Of a stretch of 8,419 nucleotides of DNA, positions 4,908 to 8,419 are shown piece by piece. The stretch is taken from positions 1-8,419 of the forward strand of contig CANPYH010000064.1 of assembly GCA_947588325.1 (NCBI GenBank). The letters run 5' to 3'. This DNA comes from an uncultured Clostridia bacterium. GTDB lineage: Bacteria > Bacillota > Clostridia > Christensenellales > Pumilibacteraceae. Each line of letters opens with the position of its first letter. The stretch's first letter is position 1. The translations under genes were made by a program, and so were the position numbers. The notes under the pieces are model-generated. The model worked only from the letters and a program-made list of their open reading frames with translations, was not told the origin of the DNA and did not search any database.

Positions 4908-6881
4908 TTATTTCTTTGTTTTGCTTGTCGGCTTCGCGGCGCCTTTCTTTGCGGCAGTCGCGGACTTTGCCGACTTTGTTCCCTTCTTTGCGACGGGCTC
5001 GGTAGGCGCCGCCTTCTTCTTTTTGCGGGGAGCAGGGCAATAGAAGAGATAGCCGCTCATGTTCTCGATATCCATAACCAGACTGTCGGGCTTGTTGCGG
5101 ATGGGCACGGGCTCGGAGTTAATCTCCACAGGCGTCTGATCCCAGCCGTAATATGACGTGCGCATGAGGCGGGTATACTTACCCGCAAGTCCCACAGGCA
5201 TACGGTAGTTGTACCAATCGCAGGGCGCGAAGTTGAGCACGACGAGTATGCGGTTCCCCTCTCTGTCTCTGCGCTCGAAGATAAGCACGTTGGCGTCGGC
5301 GTCGTCGGCTACCATCCACTCGAAGCCGTCCCAGCTGTCCTCTATCTGATAGAGCGCGGGAGTGTTGCGATATATGCGGTTCATCTCCTTGATAAACCGT
5401 TGCAAGCCCTGATGCTGGGGGAACTCGGCGAGCACCCAATCTATCTCGCGCTCGAAGTTCCACTCCGACCACTGCCCGAGCTCGCAGCCCATGAAGAGCA
5501 GTTTCTTGCCGGGGTGCGCGAACATATATAACAGATAGTTGCGCACGCCCGCGAATTTGAGGTCGTAGTCCCCGGGTACTTTGTTTATGAGCGAGCCTTT
5601 TCCGTACACCACCTCGTCGTGGGAGATGGGAAGCACATAGTTCTCGGAGAAGGCATACGCCATGGAGAAGGTCATTAAGTTGTGCTTGTAGTGGCGGAAA
5701 TAGGGATCGGACTTTATGTATGACAGCGTGTCGTTCATCCAGCCCATATTCCACTTGAAGTTGAAGCCGAGACCGCCCCAGGCGGCGGGTTTAGTCACCA
5801 TCGGGAAGGCGGTGGAGTCCTCGGCAACCATGAGTACGTTGGGGAAATGCTCGAATATAGCCGTATTGAGGTAGCGGAAAAAGTCTATCGCGTCGAGGTT
5901 CTCGTTCCCGCCGTATATATTGGGCAACCACTCGCTGCGCCCATAGTCGAGATAGAGCATGGAAGCGACGGCGTCCACGCGCAGTCCGTCGATATGGTAT
6001 TTATCGAACCACATCATGGCGTTGGAAACGAGGAAAGACCTGACCTCGGGACGGGCATAGTCGAAACACATCGTCCCCCACTCCTTATGCTCGGCGCGGA
6101 GAGGGTGCGTCGGTTCGTAGCAAGCCTCGCCGTCGAAGTTATAAAGCCCGTGTTCGTCCTTGGGAAAATGCCCGGGCACCCAGTCCACTATGACCGCGAT
6201 ACCGTTTTCGTGGCACTTGTTCACGAGATAGGCGAAGTCCTCGGGGCGGCCGTAGCGCGAAGTGGGCGCGTAGTACCCCGTTACCTGATATCCCCAGGAG
6301 CCGTCGAAGGGATGCTCGGCAATGCCCATGAGTTCGAGGTGCGTGAAGTCCATATACGTCATGTAATAGACTATCTCGTCGGCGAATTTGCGGTAGTCGT
6401 AGTTGTTGCCGTCGGGATATTTACGCCAGGAGGATATGTTGCACTCGTATATGCTTATAGGCGCGGAGTAGGGAGGTTTGGCGGCGCGCTCTTTCATCCA
6501 CTTCGCGTCGTTCCACCAGAAGTTATCCAGCCCGACTACCTTGCTCGCCGTCCGTCCCCTCGTCTCGTCCATGAAGGCAAAGGGATCGGCCTTTTCCACT
6601 TCGTGACCGTTTCTGCCGCGAACGAAGTATTTATACGTCTGATATTCCTCTACTCCCTCTATTATCCCTTCGAATATACCGTTATCCGTTATGCGGTACA
6701 TGTAATTCGCCGTCTTGTTCCAATAGTTGAAGTCGCCTATTACCGATACGCTGTCGGCGTGCGGCGCCCACACGCGGAATACCGCGCGTTTCGTTTTTCT
6801 GTCCCAATGACAGCCCATATACTCGTATGCCGTCTGCAAAGTGCCCGAGTGAAAATAGTATTGATATTCGCTGTCTGTCAT
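4908..6881 (-). CDS. glgB: 1,4-alpha-glucan branching enzyme (GH13) with a Lys/Ala-rich C-terminal tail
   Basis: GlgB cuts an alpha-1,4 chain and re-attaches it through an alpha-1,6 bond, branching glycogen. The 657-residue product has a CBM48-like beta-sandwich (about 30-115; FRVWAPHADSVSVIGDFNYW) and a GH13 catalytic barrel. All four catalytic regions are present: DWVPGHFP (Asp233, His238), GLRVDAVAS (Arg301, nucleophile Asp303), VAEDS (acid/base Glu354) and ISHDEVVYGKGS (His421, stabilising Asp422). A C-terminal beta domain ends near residue 616 with SGYLFYCPAP. The last ~40 residues, from RKKKKAAPTEP to the end, are a Lys/Ala-rich tail not expected in the family. It lacks the extra N1 domain of long E. 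coli-type GlgB. ATG 6881 is chosen because GGAGG (6887-6891) lies 5 bases upstream; an in-frame ATG at 6926 lies upstream of the predicted transcription start. First gene of the glgB-glgA operon, promoter at 6915-6943. glgC is not in view. Confidence 0.96.
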   Translation of the reverse strand: MTDSEYQYYFHSGTLQTAYEYMGCHWDRKTKRAVFRVWAPHADSVSVIGDFNYWNKTANYMYRITDNGIFEGIIEGVEEYQTYKYFVRGRNGHEVEKADPFAFMDETRGRTASKVVGLDNFWWNDAKWMKERAAKPPYSAPISIYECNISSWRKYPDGNNYDYRKFADEIVYYMTYMDFTHLELMGIAEHPFDGSWGYQVTGYYAPTSRYGRPEDFAYLVNKCHENGIAVIVDWVPGHFPKDEHGLYNFDGEACYEPTHPLRAEHKEWGTMCFDYARPEVRSFLVSNAMMWFDKYHIDGLRVDAVASMLYLDYGRSEWLPNIYGGNENLDAIDFFRYLNTAIFEHFPNVLMVAEDSTAFPMVTKPAAWGGLGFNFKWNMGWMNDTLSYIKSDPYFRHYKHNLMTFSMAYAFSENYVLPISHDEVVYGKGSLINKVPGDYDLKFAGVRNYLLYMFAHPGKKLLFMGCELGQWSEWNFEREIDWVLAEFPQHQGLQRFIKEMNRIYRNTPALYQIEDSWDGFEWMVADDADANVLIFERRDREGNRILVVLNFAPCDWYNYRMPVGLAGKYTRLMRTSYYGWDQTPVEINSEPVPIRNKPDSLVMDIENMSGYLFYCPAPRKKKKAAPTEPVAKKGTKSAKSATAAKKGAAKPTSKTKK

Positions 6882-6914
6882 TACATCCTCCGCTTGTTTG
6901 TTTCTACCCGAATT

Positions 6915-6943
6915 ATTATAACACACATACCGTGCAATTTCAA
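6915..6943 (-). promoter_or_regulatory. Sigma-A promoter of the glgB-glgA operon (extended -10)
   Basis: On the minus strand TTGAAA (6938-6943, 5/6), a 17-base spacer and a perfect TATAAT (6915-6920) preceded by TGT form a near-consensus extended -10 promoter. The predicted start near 6908 gives a leader of about 27 bases. It begins only 15 bp past the stop of the ABC gene. No terminator is visible between them, so read-through from the ABC gene may add to expression. Confidence 0.85.
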
Positions 6944-6958
6944 GGGGTGTTTGTAAAT

Positions 6959-7921
6959 TTATCGAGAGTATTTTGTAAGAGCTTTGCCCTCTTCGTCAAA
7001 ACGCATGGAAAGGCGTGGGGTTATGCCCACTCTGTCCCCCGCCGATGCGGCAAAATCCGTCCTGACCGTCACGGGCGGCTCGTCCTCGTTGATACGCACG
7101 CAGAGCTTCCCCGCCGAAGCCGACTCCACTTTGCCGACATATTTGCCGCTCTCTCCCACGCTTGCGTCCGAAGAGCGGAACCCGATATAGCCGCCCTCCT
7201 CGCCTATGAAGTTCATGGGCTCATCCCCGACAAACGAGGCGACGAACATATCCGTCGGAGCCTCCGTTATCTCCTCCGCGCTCCCCGCCTGCAACACGCG
7301 TCCGCTGCGCATAACCGCCGTCCGTCCGCCGAAAACAAAGGCGTCCTCGCCCTGACTGCTCGAGATTATCCAAGCCCCGCCGATCTCGCCGTGAGTGCGG
7401 ACAATATCGGCTATAAGCTCCTCGCGTCCCTCTTCGAGCGCAAACAACGGTTCGTCGAGCAGGAACACCTCCGCACGCCGCGCCGCCGCCCGCGCCAAAG
7501 ACACCCGCCTGCGGTCAAGCTCGGAAAGCGCCGACATCTTCACGCCTAACTTGTCCGTCAGCCCGAGAAGTTCCGCCGCCCTCTCGCTGCGCTCCCGCAC
7601 CTCGCGCCTGTCGACGCGACGAAGCCGAAGCCCGTATGAGATATTGTCGTACACCGAGCCCTTGGAGGGGTTCTGCCCCTCGCGCATGAGACAGACGTCG
7701 CGTAGCTTGATATCGACGTCGGTAACGTCCCTGTCCCCGAAAAAGATTTTGCCCTCCGTCGCGTTAAGCAGCCCCGCTATGCAGAACAGCAGCGTGGTTT
7801 TTCCCGAGCCGGGCGCGCCGACCACGGTGAGAATATCCTCTCCCGCTTCGAGGGTAACGCCGTCCAGCCCCATCGTTTTGAGGTCGTATTCTTTTTTTAA
7901 GTCCCGCACGCTTATCCGCAT
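6959..7921 (-). CDS. MalK/MsmK-like ABC transporter ATPase with degenerate catalytic motifs
   Basis: A 320-residue nucleotide-binding protein built like the ATPases of carbohydrate (CUT1) importers: an ABC domain (1-235) and a C-terminal TOBE-like beta region (about 240-320). DMFVASFVGDEPMNFIGEEG resembles the MalK linker and IGFRSSD the IGIRPED block. Walker A is intact (GAPGSGKTT, 35-43), and so is Walker B with its glutamate (VFLLDEP, 152-158). The other motifs are not. The signature LSGGQ is LSELD (132-136); the Q-loop reads CLMREGQ (77-83) instead of a VFQ type; the D-loop SALD is FALE (160-163); and the switch His is Ser (ISSSQ, 186-190). It probably binds ATP but may hydrolyse it poorly, as in the degenerate half of a heterodimer or a regulatory subunit. 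I chose ATG 7921, where the ABC domain begins, over ATG 7969: neither has a Shine-Dalgarno, and the promoter at 7929-7957 would make 7921 leaderless. No permease or binding protein is in the window. Confidence 0.85.
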   Translation of the reverse strand: MRISVRDLKKEYDLKTMGLDGVTLEAGEDILTVVGAPGSGKTTLLFCIAGLLNATEGKIFFGDRDVTDVDIKLRDVCLMREGQNPSKGSVYDNISYGLRLRRVDRREVRERSERAAELLGLTDKLGVKMSALSELDRRRVSLARAAARRAEVFLLDEPLFALEEGREELIADIVRTHGEIGGAWIISSSQGEDAFVFGGRTAVMRSGRVLQAGSAEEITEAPTDMFVASFVGDEPMNFIGEEGGYIGFRSSDASVGESGKYVGKVESASAGKLCVRINEDEPPVTVRTDFAASAGDRVGITPRLSMRFDEEGKALTKYSR

Positions 7922-7928
7922 ATATGTC

Positions 7929-7957
7929 AGTTTACCAAATATCGCGGCTTTTGTCAA
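7929..7957 (-). promoter_or_regulatory. Promoter of the ABC ATPase gene, possibly leaderless
   Basis: On the minus strand a perfect TTGACA (7952-7957), a 17-base spacer and TAAACT (7929-7934, 4/6) are placed so that transcription would begin at about 7922-7921, on or beside the chosen ATG (7919-7921). No Shine-Dalgarno precedes that ATG. The alternative upstream ATG (7969) would lie in front of the -35 and could not be in this transcript. Confidence 0.6.
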
Positions 7958-8070
7958 TACGCGCTGCATTATACGGCGGTCTTTTTGCGCAACTTGCAGC
8001 TATTCTCGCCCGACTTTCCTTTTTTCGTCCCGATTTTTCCGCTTATCCCAAATTTTCTTATATCAAACGC

Positions 8071-8099
8071 TTGCATATTTATACAAAAAAATGTATAAT
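8071..8099 (+). promoter_or_regulatory. Sigma-A promoter of argC
   Basis: TTGCAT (8071-8076), a 17-base spacer and a perfect TATAAT (8094-8099) point at argC. The predicted start near 8106 leaves a leader of about 23 bases carrying GAAGGA (8116-8121). The rest of the 207-base gap between the divergent ABC and argC genes shows pyrimidine-rich plus-strand sequence and no gene. Confidence 0.75.
8079..8098. promoter_or_regulatory. Palindromic operator candidate over the argC -10
   Basis: TTATACA (8079-8085) and TGTATAA (8092-8098) are perfect inverted arms around six A. The right arm overlaps the -10 box, so a protein bound here would block RNA polymerase. ArgR is the usual regulator of argC in Firmicutes. 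An ATTCA half-site of the ARG-box type occurs at 8100-8104, but a full ARG box would need one more central base, so ArgR is only a possibility. Confidence 0.4.
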
Positions 8100-8128
8100 A
8101 TTCACATATTAACCTGAAGGACTGTTCT

Positions 8129-8419
8129 ATGATAAAAGTAGGAATAATCGGAGCGAACGGATACACGGGATTCGAGCTCATGCGCCTGCTCGCGGGGCAC
8201 AAGGGCGCGGAAGTCGTCCTCGCCACCTCGCGGAGCTTTGCCGGGCAGAAAGTATCCGACGTATATCCCACCCTCGCGGGAAAGTACGGGGACATGACGT
8301 ACGCAGAAGCCGACCTCGAAGCGGCGGCAAAGTGCGACGTCGTTTTCGCCTGTCTGCCCCACGGCGAGAGCGCGGAGATATGCGGCAAGCTGATCGACCT
8401 CGGCACCAAGGTCATCGAC
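8129..8419 (+). CDS. argC: N-acetyl-gamma-glutamyl-phosphate reductase, N-terminal part (3' end outside window)
   Basis: ArgC reduces N-acetyl-glutamyl phosphate to N-acetyl-glutamate semialdehyde with NADPH, the third step of arginine and ornithine synthesis. The first 97 codons are present and the frame is open to the right edge. MIKVGIIGANGYTG holds the Rossmann GxxGxxG (Gly8, Gly11, Gly14), followed by ELMRLL, the TSRSFAGQKVSDVYP block and FACLPHG (LPHG at 76-79), all characteristic of ArgC. The catalytic Cys and His regions lie beyond the window. ATG 8129 has GAAGGA 7 bases upstream. It is divergent from the ABC gene; further arg genes probably follow, as in many Firmicutes, but this is not seen. 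Confidence 0.95.
   Translation, partial: MIKVGIIGANGYTGFELMRLLAGHKGAEVVLATSRSFAGQKVSDVYPTLAGKYGDMTYAEADLEAAAKCDVVFACLPHGESAEICGKLIDLGTKVID

Noticed and set aside
3672..5156. 494-codon plus-strand open frame spanning glgA and the end of glgB
   Set aside because: It crosses two real genes and their gap, resembles no family, and its low-complexity parts are antisense copies of the Lys/Ala tails.
5847..6956. 369-codon plus-strand open frame opposite glgB
   Set aside because: Antisense shadow of the GH13 catalytic domain, without start signals or recognisable domains.
8063..8076. CcpA cre-like site near the argC promoter (AAACGCTTGCA)
   Set aside because: Only the right half fits the cre consensus; the left half mismatches at most fixed positions.
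8102..8415. Minus-strand open frames opposite argC
   Set aside because: Antisense to the clear ArgC N-terminus with its Rossmann glycine motif, SD and promoter.

Overview
The window reads as a piece of chromosome from a Gram-positive, Clostridia-type bacterium, probably a spore former. The grounds are an ASRGDQ-type MurG end, a Firmicutes-type Si-citrate synthase, a SpoIIQ-like M23 protein, strong GGAGG ribosome binding sites and sigma-A-like promoters. Coding DNA is GC-rich (roughly 58% in hand-counted lines) with AT-rich intergenic regions. The exact lineage cannot be fixed from the sequence.

Layout, left to right. (1) The C-terminal end of murG (+) runs to 284. (2) A small, AT-richer XRE-family regulator (-, 506-820) ends at a hairpin and sits below an AT-rich control region full of inverted and direct repeats (about 841-927). 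(3) A Si-citrate synthase (-, 996-2360) has its own promoter and a textbook terminator. (4) A divergently read, membrane-anchored SpoIIQ-like M23 peptidase (+, 2537-3232) has a Pro/Asp-rich stalk and a promoter that resembles both sigma-A and forespore types. (5) A shared bidirectional terminator (3260-3294) separates it from the glycogen genes. (6) glgB (-, 4908-6881) and glgA (-, 3336-4862) form a two-gene glycogen operon behind a near-consensus sigma-A promoter. (7) A MalK-like ABC ATPase (-, 6959-7921) lies upstream and has lost several catalytic motifs. (8) The first 97 codons of argC (+, from 8129) are read divergently and open arginine biosynthesis.

How they work together: GlgA elongates alpha-1,4-glucan from ADP-glucose and GlgB adds alpha-1,6 branches. 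glgC/glgD and a phosphorylase are not in the window. The MalK-like protein upstream suggests a link to sugar uptake, but no permease is present. Citrate synthase makes citrate and argC consumes glutamate-derived intermediates; they are not co-transcribed.

The most unusual points are these. The glgB-glgA junction is in one frame, with a single TAA and 15 otherwise open codons between two Lys/Ala/Pro-rich tails that face each other. The ABC ATPase keeps Walker A and B but has a broken signature motif (LSELD), no switch histidine and an altered D-loop. Its promoter would start the mRNA at or beside its AUG. I see no phage, CRISPR, IS element or RNA gene, and no obviously new multi-gene system.
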